From Lachnospiraceae bacterium (GTDB lineage Bacteria > Bacillota > Clostridia > Lachnospirales > Lachnospiraceae): a DNA stretch of 64,000 nucleotides. Location: assembly GCA_014804695.1 (NCBI GenBank), contig JAAUZJ010000038.1:59947-123946 (forward strand), written 5' to 3'. A program made the position numbers and the translations under genes. Below, in pieces: positions 17,144 through 27,216 of the stretch. Position 1 is the stretch's first letter; each line of letters begins with the position of its first letter. The notes below the pieces were generated by a model. That model was given only the letters and a program-made list of their open reading frames with translations, was not told where the DNA came from and did not search any database.

Positions 17144-17898
17144 TTGAAATAAAGAATTTGTCAAAAAAGTTTCAGGACAATATTATTTTAGACGGAATCG
17201 ATTTAGAAATAAATAAGGGTGATGTAATAGCAATCATCGGGCCTTCTGGAACTGGAAAGTCAACGTTTCTTAGATGCATTAACAGATTGGAGCATCCTGA
17301 AAAGGGGGAAATTACAATCGGTGATATGAAGATAGATTTAGCCAAAGCGAAAAGAAAGGAGTTAGTAGAACTTAGACAGAGGACAAGCATGGTTTTTCAA
17401 AGTTGGAACCTTTTTTCCAAGAAAAATGCTTTGGAAAATGTCATGGAGGGGTTGATTGTTGTTAAGAAAATGGATAAAAAATCCGCCAGGAAAGTTGCAG
17501 AGAAACAACTTGAAAATGTTGGATTATTGGATTGGTCTACACATTATCCAAAGCACTTATCCGGTGGACAGCAACAACGTGTTGCTATAGCAAGAGCGTT
17601 GGCGATGGAACCACAATTACTTCTTTTGGATGAGCCAACATCGGCTCTTGATCCTGAATTGGTTGGCGAGGTTTTAGATACGATCAGGAAAGCGGCAAAC
17701 GAAGGATACACAATGATATTAGTATCACATGAGATGAATTTTGTGAGAAATGTAGCAAATAGAGTTATTTTTCTTGATAATGGAAAGATACTTGAAGATG
17801 GAACACCGAAGGAAGTATTTAATCATCCAAAGAATGACAGGGTAAAAGATTTTATCCAAAAAATTGAGAGAATGAATGCTCCGGAATATATAATCTAA
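17140..17898 (+). CDS. Amino-acid ABC transporter ATP-binding protein
   Basis: This 252-residue polar amino-acid ABC ATPase has Walker A GPSGTGKST, Q-loop VFQSWNLF, signature LSGGQQQRVAIARAL, Walker B LLLLDEPTSALDPE and the switch His in VSHEM. All catalytic residues are present. It drives the importer encoded with the two preceding transport genes and ends the operon, being followed directly by an intrinsic terminator. Confidence 0.95.
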   Translation: MIEIKNLSKKFQDNIILDGIDLEINKGDVIAIIGPSGTGKSTFLRCINRLEHPEKGEITIGDMKIDLAKAKRKELVELRQRTSMVFQSWNLFSKKNALENVMEGLIVVKKMDKKSARKVAEKQLENVGLLDWSTHYPKHLSGGQQQRVAIARALAMEPQLLLLDEPTSALDPELVGEVLDTIRKAANEGYTMILVSHEMNFVRNVANRVIFLDNGKILEDGTPKEVFNHPKNDRVKDFIQKIERMNAPEYII

Positions 17899-17900
17899 GA

Positions 17901-17935
17901 AGAGCCGCTTGAAATTCAAGCGGCTCTAGTTTATT
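17901..17935 (+). terminator. Rho-independent terminator of the cystine-type operon
   Basis: An 11-base perfect stem AGAGCCGCTTG/CAAGCGGCTCT (17901-17911 with 17917-17927) around AAATT is followed by a T-rich tract. Confidence 0.9.
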
Positions 17936-17969
17936 ATTGTTGTTAGATGAAATGAAAGTGGTGACTCAC

Positions 17970-18482
17970 ATGGTAAAGCCGGAATCAAACAGAAGAATTT
18001 CAAAATGTGATACATATTTAAACTGCGCGGAAACCTTCGCCTATAGAAGTACCTGTATCAAGCGAAAGTATGGGGCAGTAATTGTAAAAGATGATGCCGT
18101 TATTTCCACCGGATATAACGGCTCACCCAGAGGGTTTGAAAACTGCTGTGATACAGGCGTATGCCCCAGAATTCCTCTGGATATGCACCAGGGAGAAGGA
18201 TATGAAATCTGCCGCGCAATACATGCGGAGGCAAATGCGCTGCTTAATTGTTCAAGAGAACAGACACTGGGGGCAGATTTATATTTGACGGGAATCAATC
18301 CTAAGGATGGTTCCGTACATAGGGCTAAACCCTGTCCTTTATGTGCAAGGATGATAATTCAGGCGGGGATTAGGAATGTGGTATTACGAGTAGGAGAGGG
18401 CGAGAATAACTTTGTGACTATACCGGCTAATGAGCTTGAGTGGTACAAAGAACCAGCAGCTATTAAGTCTGCTGGCTCTTAA
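17970..18482 (+). CDS. dCMP deaminase/ComEB-type cytidine deaminase family protein
   Basis: This zinc-dependent deaminase has about 170 residues. The zinc and proton-shuttle motif is HAEANALLNC and the second zinc motif is PCPLCARMII. TGYNGSPRGFENC and STCIKRKYGAVIV are typical of dCMP deaminases, which convert dCMP to dUMP for thymidylate synthesis. The chosen ATG has a GTGGTGA sequence 5 bases upstream that pairs with the 16S end; in-frame starts at 17937 and 17952 also exist. It lies after the operon terminator, and its end overlaps the convergent EAL gene by 20 bases. Confidence 0.85.
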   Translation: MVKPESNRRISKCDTYLNCAETFAYRSTCIKRKYGAVIVKDDAVISTGYNGSPRGFENCCDTGVCPRIPLDMHQGEGYEICRAIHAEANALLNCSREQTLGADLYLTGINPKDGSVHRAKPCPLCARMIIQAGIRNVVLRVGEGENNFVTIPANELEWYKEPAAIKSAGS

Positions 18483-20208
18483 GAAGTTCAAAAAATTCAT
18501 CTGCAGGCATAGGCTTTGCATAATAGTAACCTTGTACCTGGTCACAGCCTATACTTTCAAGAAGGTCAATCTGGTCTTTGGTTTCTACGCCTTCGGCCAG
18601 AAGACCTAGGCGAAGTTTATCTGCCATAGTAACCACTTGTTCAAGTATGAGCTTTCCTTTATCAGAAACCATCATATTTTCCATAAATTTCTTATCTAAC
18701 TTTATTACGTCAAAAGGCGTCTCAAGCAGAACATTTAAAGAAGAGTATCCGCTTCCGAAATCATCCATAAGAAGTTTAAAGCCGTCTTTTTTAAGCTGTA
18801 GGGCTTTCATGCTTACCTGCTGATTGTCTATACTTTCTGTTATTTCAATCTCTAACAGCTTCTTGGGAATACCAATACGATTTATCATTTCGTCAAGAAC
18901 TTCTATACATTCGTCGCCGCGTAGGTGAAGTCTGGACATATTGACCGAAATAGGGCAGGGGGTTAAGCCTTCTTCCTCACAGCGTTTAATGAAGCGGCAG
19001 GCTTCTTCCCATATGTAATAATCCACTTTAACGATAAAACCGTTCTCTTCGATAATAGGTATGAACTGGTCGGGATAAATCATTCCTCGCTCAGGGTGTT
19101 TCCAGCGTACTAAAGCTTCAGCACCGATAATTTCATTTTGGGCAATGCTGTATTTAGGCTGTAAGTACATCATAAAATGCCGTTGCGTAATGGCGGTCTG
19201 CATGTTTTCTTCGATAAATTTTCTATTATAAAGATAGTCTTTGAACTGCTCTTTATAAAACAGGATATTTGATAAAACGTTTTTCTTGGAAGTCTTCCTT
19301 GCTATGGCAGCCCGGTCTTCCATCTGCCTAAGTTCCATATTTTTATCTTCAACGGTATATACTCCGTAGCTCATCCTAAGCTTGACATCTTTATATATGC
19401 AGATTTTTGAATCCAGATTATGTATAAAATCGACAAGATCTTCTTCTTTATCGTATTCCGTTACTACCATAAATACATCGCTTCTTAGATTTATAAAATA
19501 CTGTTCAGGAGTGCAGTATTCTTTTAACTGACTTATAACGAAGTCCAGAATTTCGTCGCCGAATTTTTCGCCGTATAAATCATTGATTATTTTGAATTTA
19601 TGAATATCAAATTGTATAAAAGCTACGTTTTTGGAAGAAGAGAACAGCAGATTGGAGACATTTCGGTTAAAACGCCTGATTCTGCTGAGACTCTTAAGTA
19701 CGCTCTGCATCTCGTCATTTTGCGGAATATCTTCGGGATTGATACTGCTCACTATAATATCTTTCATATAATCCGCAAGCATATCTTCCAATATATCAAT
19801 GCTTATACTAATGGCGCGGGGACATTTTTTCAAAATAAGCCCCTCGCTGCGGATGGCAGCCAGTTCATCAGGTTTAGAGATATCTTTACCTAAAATATCC
19901 CTGCAGTTGATATCACCTTCCATCTCTTTTGTAAAACGGCGTATAAATTCATCAGTTTTCTTATTGCCATATATTTCCTGTTCCTTGTCCTGGGAATCAT
20001 AAAAGCCTAGTGCCATGCCAAGTACCAGCATTGCCGCCGTAATACAGCCACAGGTTGCGCCCTGACGCATTCCGCCGCCAAAACATGTACTGATTTTAAA
20101 AGCGGTTTTTAAATCCAGCCCAAAATCATCTGCAAATGCTCCAAACAATGCCTGTGAACAATGATATTGCTGATGAAGCAGTTGTACTGCCTTTTCTTTG
20201 TGTGTCAT
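18463..20208 (-). CDS. C_GCAxxG_C_C redox domain fused to degenerate GGDEF and EAL domains
   Basis: This protein has 581 residues from the ATG at 20208, with GGAGG 7 bases upstream. Residues 1 to about 140 carry the Cys pattern of the C_GCAxxG_C_C family (HCSQALFGAF, then CFGGGMRQGATCGC). A GGDEF-fold segment follows (about 180-310) whose signature loop reads NLRSDVFMVV, so the cyclase site is lost. The EAL domain (about 330-575) has GAEALVRWKH, EITES, LMDDFGSGYSSL and LLAEGVETKDQ, the residues needed for Mg binding and c-di-GMP hydrolysis. It is predicted to be a cytoplasmic c-di-GMP phosphodiesterase with an N-terminal redox- or metal-sensitive module. Whether the N-terminus senses or catalyses is unknown. 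Confidence 0.88.
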   Translation of the reverse strand: MTHKEKAVQLLHQQYHCSQALFGAFADDFGLDLKTAFKISTCFGGGMRQGATCGCITAAMLVLGMALGFYDSQDKEQEIYGNKKTDEFIRRFTKEMEGDINCRDILGKDISKPDELAAIRSEGLILKKCPRAISISIDILEDMLADYMKDIIVSSINPEDIPQNDEMQSVLKSLSRIRRFNRNVSNLLFSSSKNVAFIQFDIHKFKIINDLYGEKFGDEILDFVISQLKEYCTPEQYFINLRSDVFMVVTEYDKEEDLVDFIHNLDSKICIYKDVKLRMSYGVYTVEDKNMELRQMEDRAAIARKTSKKNVLSNILFYKEQFKDYLYNRKFIEENMQTAITQRHFMMYLQPKYSIAQNEIIGAEALVRWKHPERGMIYPDQFIPIIEENGFIVKVDYYIWEEACRFIKRCEEEGLTPCPISVNMSRLHLRGDECIEVLDEMINRIGIPKKLLEIEITESIDNQQVSMKALQLKKDGFKLLMDDFGSGYSSLNVLLETPFDVIKLDKKFMENMMVSDKGKLILEQVVTMADKLRLGLLAEGVETKDQIDLLESIGCDQVQGYYYAKPMPADEFFELLKSQQT

Positions 20209-20334
20209 ACTTCGCCTCCATTTCACTTTTATAATATTTTAACACACAAAAAGCAGATTGTGAAGTTGCACATAGTTAAATTAATCTAATTTAATGAAGA
20301 AATTCATGAAAAATTAGTAAACTTGCACATAATC

Positions 20335-21000
20335 CTAGCCATTGCTTTGGGGATTATAAATAAATTTCAGAATTTCCTCACGTTTGCTTATTTGCAGCTT
20401 TTCAAAAATATTTGAAATATGTTTTTTAACGGTTGTCTCTGAAATACAAAGTTCTGCGGCAATTTCAGCATTGCTTAGCCCCTTACAGATTAGTAGTGCA
20501 AGCTCTGCCTCGCGGTTAGTCAGACCTAACCTACGGTATATTTCATAGGCATCTGTTGCCATAATCTCTGTATTTTCCTGCGGGGTTTCAGACCGTGGCA
20601 TATCGGATGGAGTTTGCTCGGCCCGGTTTCGTGTCTTTGGCGTATCACCTGAGAGAATCATCCACAGGCATATGCCGTATAAAAGAGGACGACAGCTAAG
20701 CGCCGCTTCTTTTGGAAGCTGTTCTGGCGTTATCTGCGTGGATAAAACGATGAAAAGCAGTATAAAAGTCTGGATATAGCTGGCAAACATGGCACAGCCG
20801 GCAAGCTGTGCTGCATACTCCGACATGCTTTCACCGCGTTTATATCCGGGCAGAAAGAGAACAAACATACCGATTAAAACAAGGGCAAGCTGTTTTAAAT
20901 CGAACAGCTGAAAAAACTCAAATTCCAAAAGATATGACATTATAAAAATATATATTAAAATAGCAGTAAGCTTTTTAAAATTTTTCATATTAGCAGTCAT
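20335..21000 (-). CDS. Membrane-anchored LuxR-type transcriptional regulator
   Basis: This 221-residue protein has about four hydrophobic helices in residues 8-115. A linker rich in Pro, Glu and Thr follows, then a C-terminal LuxR/GerE helix-turn-helix ([20 protein letters not shown], then [20 protein letters not shown]). The DNA-binding domain is complete. A regulator tethered to the membrane could respond to a membrane or envelope state. It overlaps the upstream MotA-like gene by 11 bases, so the two are translationally coupled and probably act together. Confidence 0.83.
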   Translation of the reverse strand: MTANMKNFKKLTAILIYIFIMSYLLEFEFFQLFDLKQLALVLIGMFVLFLPGYKRGESMSEYAAQLAGCAMFASYIQTFILLFIVLSTQITPEQLPKEAALSCRPLLYGICLWMILSGDTPKTRNRAEQTPSDMPRSETPQENTEIMATDAYEIYRRLGLTNREAELALLICKGLSNAEIAAELCISETTVKKHISNIFEKLQISKREEILKFIYNPQSNG

Positions 21001-21538
21001 GCCTTTCCGGTGCAGATTCTAATTTCGGTTCGGATTCTAATTTCGATTCAGCTTTCGATTCAATTTCAGTTCCCGTTTCCGGTATATATTCGATTATTCT
21101 AAGATTGAGCGTAGATCTAAGCGGCAGCAGTATTAATATAAATACGCAGACATATATAATGCTTAATATACACACCGAGATTTTGGGACCAAGAGTTTCA
21201 GGCGTATCCAGTGTATGCAAAATCATAATGAGTGACATCATGAAAATTAGGACGCCGGTACATAGAAGCGATTTTATAGTCAGACTTACAGCCTCAACCG
21301 CTCTTTTCAGTTCAGTTAATGTTGTTTCCTTTTTTCTGCTAAGGACTATGCGGAAAGCATTATTAAAGTCTTTTATAAGGCCTGTGGAAATAAGGAACGG
21401 AACGCATACTATAAGCAGAAGGATAAGCGTTGGTAAGTCTATAAAATACCGGATTACCGGAGACTGTCCCCCACCCCATAATCCTGAGCAGGATAAAACT
21501 ATGGTTATAATAACTGCTATGAACGAAATTAAATACAT
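20990..21538 (-). CDS. MotA/TolQ/ExbB-like small membrane protein
   Basis: This 182-residue protein begins with a membrane helix, then [20 protein letters not shown], which resembles the second helix of MotA-type channel proteins. Two more helices follow ([19 protein letters not shown] and [20 protein letters not shown]). The large cytoplasmic loop of true MotA is shortened. The tail is acidic and repetitive ([15 protein letters not shown]). It lacks an evident partner of the MotB type nearby. It is coupled to the membrane-bound LuxR regulator, which suggests a signalling rather than stator role. The family call is from pattern, not from a diagnostic residue. Confidence 0.55.
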   Translation of the reverse strand: MYLISFIAVIITIVLSCSGLWGGGQSPVIRYFIDLPTLILLLIVCVPFLISTGLIKDFNNAFRIVLSRKKETTLTELKRAVEAVSLTIKSLLCTGVLIFMMSLIMILHTLDTPETLGPKISVCILSIIYVCVFILILLPLRSTLNLRIIEYIPETGTEIESKAESKLESEPKLESAPERHDC

Positions 21539-21644
21539 AAAGATTTCCTCCTTTTCAAATACATTTTTGGTTTCTAAGCGTTGATAATAATTATTTGTGC
21601 CTGCAGGTATAACAATACTATACAGTTAAAGTGGCTGAAATGCT

Positions 21645-21663
21645 ATACTACTTTGGGTAGTAT
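21645..21663. promoter_or_regulatory. Inverted repeat in the divergent intergenic region
   Basis: ATACTAC (21645-21651) and GTAGTAT (21657-21663) form a short palindrome, followed by a further TAGTAGTATT. It lies between the divergent MotA-like and zinc-ribbon genes and could be an operator or a weak terminator. Nothing else definite is visible in this 292-base gap. Confidence 0.35.
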
Positions 21664-21830
21664 TTTAGTAGTATTAATATTAAATTTGCATGCTGAATTT
21701 GTTTATTCAAATTAAATGGACAAATATTTTCATAACAGATATACTAAACATAGATTTTTAATTGACATAAGGATAACTCGCAGAGTGTGCTTTCTATTGT
21801 TTAGTATACTGATAGTATGGAGGCCTGAAT

Positions 21831-22634
21831 ATGGAACAAGGTAAAATGCTGTACTGCGAAAACTGCAATGCCCCGATACCGGCGGACGCTGATAAATGTC
21901 CTTACTGTGGGGCGTTAAATGCAGTGGGCGGTGAAAAAAAGTATATGGAAGACCTTTTTGAACTAAAAGAGGACGTTGAAGAGCTTAAAACTGCCCCTGT
22001 GAAGGCATATAAAGAAGAAATCAGAAAAACGGGCAGAATAATAAAAAGAACCTTATTTGCCGTTATTATCGCAGCGTTTTGCATATGGGGCTTATATATT
22101 TGGGTACATAAGGCTTTTGATGAAAAAGCGCCAATCGAGGATGTAAAAGCGCAGCTTGACTGGGAAAGGGAAAATTATCCTAAGCTGGACGAATTATATG
22201 AAGCAAAAGACTATGACAGTATTCTGGAATTTGAAAACCAGGTGATGGAAGAGGGCCTTTATTCCATATCGAGTTGGGAGCATTATTACTTTATCAATGA
22301 ATACAGGCGGTATATGTCATTTAAAGGAGATGCGGCAATAATTAAATCGGGAAATTATAATAAAGATAATGTGTATTGGTGCATTGTGGATGCAATGTTT
22401 TTAAAACAGGATAAGAGTTATGCCGGATATACCGATGAGGAACTTCAATATATAGAAGATTATCGGGCTGAAACCAATGATTTCCTTATAGATACGCTTG
22501 GTATGAAGCAGGAAGAAATTGATGAATTGTATAACGAATGCTGTGCCCAGGATAAATACGGACTTTATTTTAACTATAAACTTGCTGAGAAGAAGATAAA
22601 AGCATACATAAAAAACAATATGGGTTTAAAATAA
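21831..22634 (+). CDS. Zinc-ribbon membrane protein of unknown function (first of three)
   Basis: This 267-residue protein has an N-terminal zinc ribbon (YCENCNAPIPADADKCPYCG, residues 8-27, four Cys). A charged helix follows, then a single membrane helix near 70-92 (LFAVIIAAFCIWGLYIWV) and a largely helical, Tyr- and acid-rich extracytoplasmic domain of about 170 residues. The order implies the zinc ribbon faces the cytoplasm. No family function is known to me. TGGAGG precedes the ATG. It is 21 bases from the second zinc-ribbon gene, and all three genes of this run share the same one-helix, acidic-domain plan. Confidence 0.75.
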   Translation: MEQGKMLYCENCNAPIPADADKCPYCGALNAVGGEKKYMEDLFELKEDVEELKTAPVKAYKEEIRKTGRIIKRTLFAVIIAAFCIWGLYIWVHKAFDEKAPIEDVKAQLDWERENYPKLDELYEAKDYDSILEFENQVMEEGLYSISSWEHYYFINEYRRYMSFKGDAAIIKSGNYNKDNVYWCIVDAMFLKQDKSYAGYTDEELQYIEDYRAETNDFLIDTLGMKQEEIDELYNECCAQDKYGLYFNYKLAEKKIKAYIKNNMGLK

Positions 22635-22655
22635 ACAGAAGGAGAGTGCAGTAAG

Positions 22656-23411
22656 ATGAAATGTCCCACATGTGGAGCAGATATGCAGATAGAGAATGAG
22701 AAATGTCCTTTTTGCGGAAATCCTAATCCTTTTGCAATAAAGCATCAGCAGGATATGAAGTATTATCACAGTGAATTTCAAAAGACCAAAAAAGAGGTAG
22801 AACAAAAGACAGGCCGTTTTACCTCCGCTGCGGTCAAAATTCCTGTAATAATTATATTAGCTATATTGATCCTTGTTGTAGTAAATACGAGAAGTGATAT
22901 TGAATCGGAGATTAGGATTCATAACATTAAAAAAGATGTTAAACTGCATGAGCAGGAATACAGAGAAGAGCTTGATGCTTATGAACTTGCCGGTGACTGG
23001 GTTGGACTTTACACTTTATTTAATGAAAAGAGGCTTGGTTATGTAGATACATTCGAGGAATATTATACTGTTAAACAAGCTGCGTTTGAATATGAACTTA
23101 TTTTAGATGATATAATGAGGTACGATGAGGATAGTACGTATTATAATGCGAAAAATCTCTCGCAAAGAATTGCGGAGAACTTAGAGCGTTTTTACAAAGA
23201 TGTATACAGAATCGGTTATGAAAACGATTATTATGATAACCAGTATGCACCTGTTCATAAGGAAGCGCTGGAACGCATAAACGAAGATATGGAGGCGGTT
23301 CTTTTGGTATATGCTCATCTGACCAAAGAAGAGCTTGATAAGCTGCCTGATTATTCAGTGTCCATGAAAAGCAGCCTGATTGAAGAAGGATTGCTTAGAA
23401 ATGCTGATTAA
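22656..23411 (+). CDS. Zinc-ribbon membrane protein of unknown function (second of three)
   Basis: This 251-residue protein has the same architecture as its neighbour. A zinc ribbon lies at the very N-terminus (KCPTCGADMQIENEKCPFCG), then a charged coil, a membrane helix near 63-82 (VKIPVIIILAILILVVV) and an acidic helical extracytoplasmic domain (about 85-250). It may be a diverged duplicate of the preceding gene. GGAGAG precedes the ATG. I cannot assign a role. Confidence 0.75.
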   Translation: MKCPTCGADMQIENEKCPFCGNPNPFAIKHQQDMKYYHSEFQKTKKEVEQKTGRFTSAAVKIPVIIILAILILVVVNTRSDIESEIRIHNIKKDVKLHEQEYREELDAYELAGDWVGLYTLFNEKRLGYVDTFEEYYTVKQAAFEYELILDDIMRYDEDSTYYNAKNLSQRIAENLERFYKDVYRIGYENDYYDNQYAPVHKEALERINEDMEAVLLVYAHLTKEELDKLPDYSVSMKSSLIEEGLLRNAD

Positions 23412-23453
23412 AAACGCTGATTAGTACACTGTAAGAAAATTGTGGAGGTGCGT

Positions 23454-23879
23454 ATGACGAAGAGAAAACTTTTCAACAAGGATGTGGTATTGAATATAAT
23501 AATCATAGTGCTTTGTGTTATTCTATTTGGATTGATTGCTATATATACTGCTGTTTATATTGATTCTAATCAATTGTATGTGAGCGATGAACATTCTCTG
23601 CTTTATAGGGTATATTATCAGAAATACAATGATTTGGTAGATAATGTATACCGTAACGAAATCTCAGAGACGCCGGTAAAGGGTGATATGGCAGAAATTT
23701 ATGCCGTAGCACATTTCTATGAAAATGCAGTGCTTTACTACGCTCATCAGATAGCGGGAAATACAGCTCAGTCTGAGATGCGCTATGAGAGGATGCAGAA
23801 ATATTCAGGTAATATGGGAGAATACGCTGACGAAGCGGACAACATACTTGAGTATTTGGAGGAAAAAGCAGCGCAGTAG
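23454..23879 (+). CDS. Single-pass membrane protein of unknown function (third of three)
   Basis: This 141-residue protein has one N-terminal membrane helix (VLNIIIIVLCVILFGLIAIY) and an acidic helical outer domain but no zinc ribbon. A GTG at 23442 is in frame, but it is part of the GGAGG that serves the ATG at 23454. It follows the two zinc-ribbon genes by 42 bases and most likely belongs to the same operon. Confidence 0.7.
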   Translation: MTKRKLFNKDVVLNIIIIVLCVILFGLIAIYTAVYIDSNQLYVSDEHSLLYRVYYQKYNDLVDNVYRNEISETPVKGDMAEIYAVAHFYENAVLYYAHQIAGNTAQSEMRYERMQKYSGNMGEYADEADNILEYLEEKAAQ

Positions 23880-24028
23880 CAATATAAGGCAATTATTTCA
23901 TAAAATAAGTCCAATTCTAAAAAAAGTATTAAATTCCCATTTTTGGGAAATGATAAGAAAAAATGAGAAAAAAAGAGTAAACGAGAGCATATGTGAAAAA
24001 ATTATATGAAATGCTCCTCTGTTTGTAT

Positions 24029-24057
24029 TTGCAAAGTGAATAGGATAAAATTAATAT
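24029..24057 (+). promoter_or_regulatory. groESL promoter
   Basis: TTGCAA at 24029-24034, a 17-base spacer and TAATAT at 24052-24057 make a vegetative promoter directly upstream of the CIRCE operator. Confidence 0.75.
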
Positions 24058-24068
24058 ATGCTTAATGA

Positions 24069-24095
24069 TTAGCACTCGAATTAGATGAGTGCTAA
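24069..24095. promoter_or_regulatory. CIRCE operator (HrcA binding site)
   Basis: TTAGCACTC, nine bases, then GAGTGCTAA is an exact match to the CIRCE consensus. It lies 12 bases after the -10 box and upstream of groES, so the operon is repressed by HrcA and induced by heat. Confidence 0.97.
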
Positions 24096-24176
24096 CAAAA
24101 AACTCAAAAGCGAATATACCGCTAATAGATTAATGATTGCGGAAAGAAAAGATAATCATTTAAGGAGGAAGAAAAT

Positions 24177-24461
24177 ATGAAATTAGTACCACTTGGCGAC
24201 AGAGTCGTTTTGAAGCAGTTAGTAGCTGAGGAGACAACCAAATCAGGAATCGTCCTTCCCGGACAGAGCAAAGAGAAACCACAGCAGGCAGAAGTAATTG
24301 CAGTCGGCCCCGGCGGTGTTGTAGACGGTAAAGAAGTTAAGATGGAAGTAAAGGTCGGAGACCAGGTTATTTATTCTAAGTATTCAGGAACGGAAGTTAA
24401 GCTTGAAGAAGAAGAGTACATTATTGTAAGACAGAGCGATATTTTAGCAATCGTTCAATAA
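24177..24461 (+). CDS. groES: Co-chaperonin GroES
   Basis: This 94-residue GroES begins [15 protein letters not shown]. It has the mobile-loop region [18 protein letters not shown] and ends [15 protein letters not shown], the full family length. It caps the GroEL ring in the cytoplasm. TAAGGAGG lies before the ATG, and the gene follows the CIRCE operator. groEL starts 64 bases downstream. Confidence 0.97.
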   Translation: MKLVPLGDRVVLKQLVAEETTKSGIVLPGQSKEKPQQAEVIAVGPGGVVDGKEVKMEVKVGDQVIYSKYSGTEVKLEEEEYIIVRQSDILAIVQ

Positions 24462-24504
24462 TCAGGATTGGTATATATTCATGTCATTTACAAACTGAAA
24501 TTAA

Positions 24505-26148
<1,644 letters not shown>

Positions 26149-26149
26149 A

Positions 26150-26260
26150 AACTTAATTTGCAAGGCAAATTAAGTTGAAAGAAATTGCATTGCAATTTCT
26201 TCCTCGGGAATACTTCGTATTCTCCATGAAAGGGTTTAGGCAAATTAAGTTGAAAGAAAT
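26150..26260. repeat. Palindrome cluster with a 22-bp direct repeat after groEL
   Basis: A perfect 12-base stem (AACTTAATTTGC at 26150-26161 with 26165-26176) is followed by a palindrome around ATTGCATTGCAAT (26181-26201) and by GAATAC/GTATTC around TTC (26208-26222). A 22-base sequence beginning GGCAAATTAAG occurs twice, at 26164-26185 and 26239-26260. The structure is not needed for termination, since a separate terminator follows. Confidence 0.75.
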
Positions 26261-26264
26261 GAGG

Positions 26265-26318
26265 AGCCATTACTCCGTAGATGGATAATCATTTATGGAG
26301 CAATGGCTTCTTTATTCT
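26265..26318 (+). terminator. groESL terminator
   Basis: A 12-base stem with one mismatch (26265-26276 with 26297-26308) is followed by a T-rich tract (TCTTTATTCT). Confidence 0.7.
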
Positions 26319-26370
26319 ATAGTTTTCTCTTATGATATTAAAAAATACTAATGATTGGTAGGTTGTTATT

Positions 26371-26961
26371 TTGATAAAAGTTTATCATGGGACAAACTTA
26401 AGTTCTGCGTTTGATATATGGTTACATGGAATTGATCTAAATAAAAGTCTTCCCAATTTGGACTTTGGAAAGGGTTTCTATGTAACAGATAGTAAAAGGA
26501 AAGCAGTAGAACGTGCCTTTAAAAAAACAAATGACTATAATAAAAGATTTCATTGCCATGAGGATGCATATTTGGTAGAAATGTATATAGATGATTCTTA
26601 TTTTGTAAAGGTGAATACAAAATTTTTTAGCCCTGGTCAAAAAGAGTGGTTCGATTTTGTCATTAATAATCGTTTGGACTTAGATTTTTTGATAACACAA
26701 AATATAAGCAATCATAATAAAGACAATAAATATGATATAGTATATGGCGAAATAGCAGATGGTCAGATAGCAAGCATTGCAAATAATATAAGACAAAATA
26801 TTTGTGATATCAAAAATATAGATTATTCCTCTATTTTACCAGAAACAGGAGAATTTTATGGTAGTCAATACTCTTTTCATACTGAAAAAGCTTTATCTTG
26901 TATAAAGGATATTTCTTGTGTTATAATAAAGCCATATAAAAAAGAAAGAAGGTGGGATTAA
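26371..26961 (+). CDS. DUF3990 domain protein, putative ADP-ribosyltransferase-fold toxin
   Basis: This 196-residue protein has features of DUF3990: KVYHGTNLSSAFDIWLHGID at the N-terminus, LDFGKGFYVTDSKRKAVERA, EWFDFVINNR and DIVYGEIADGQIASI. The first motifs resemble the NAD-binding H-G-T and G-x-G-F-Y elements of ART-fold proteins. The start is a TTG with GGTAGG upstream; there is no earlier ATG. A 71-residue gene follows after one base. Such pairs are widespread in Lachnospiraceae and are thought to be toxin-antitoxin modules. It is more AT-rich than its neighbours, which suggests transfer. Confidence 0.75.
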   Translation: MIKVYHGTNLSSAFDIWLHGIDLNKSLPNLDFGKGFYVTDSKRKAVERAFKKTNDYNKRFHCHEDAYLVEMYIDDSYFVKVNTKFFSPGQKEWFDFVINNRLDLDFLITQNISNHNKDNKYDIVYGEIADGQIASIANNIRQNICDIKNIDYSSILPETGEFYGSQYSFHTEKALSCIKDISCVIIKPYKKERRWD

Positions 26962-26962
26962 T

Positions 26963-27178
26963 ATGAGAAAAGATGCAAAAAAATATATGAATTCTGTTAT
27001 AGATGTCATTATAAAAAAATATTGTTTGTCTGAAATTGAAGCATATAAGGCTGTAAAAGAATCTTTCTTATATGATTCCCTGATAAAATTTCCTGACGAA
27101 ACATTACATGATGATATAGAGACAAATGCAGATTTTGTATATCAAGACTATACATCGGAACATTTATTGCAAATGTAA
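26963..27178 (+). CDS. Small protein partner of DUF3990, putative antitoxin
   Basis: This 71-residue, acidic, helical protein begins one base after the DUF3990 stop. The core reads KKYCLSEIEAYKAVKESFLY and then LIKFPDETLHDDIETNADFV, resembling the DUF3791-type small proteins that accompany DUF3990. A GGTGGG just inside the upstream gene is the likely ribosome site. Neutralisation of the neighbour is inferred from coupling and family precedent only. Confidence 0.6.
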   Translation: MRKDAKKYMNSVIDVIIKKYCLSEIEAYKAVKESFLYDSLIKFPDETLHDDIETNADFVYQDYTSEHLLQM

Positions 27179-27216
27179 CAAATGTTTTTAGCACGAGCAG
27201 CCTTTGACTGCTCTTT

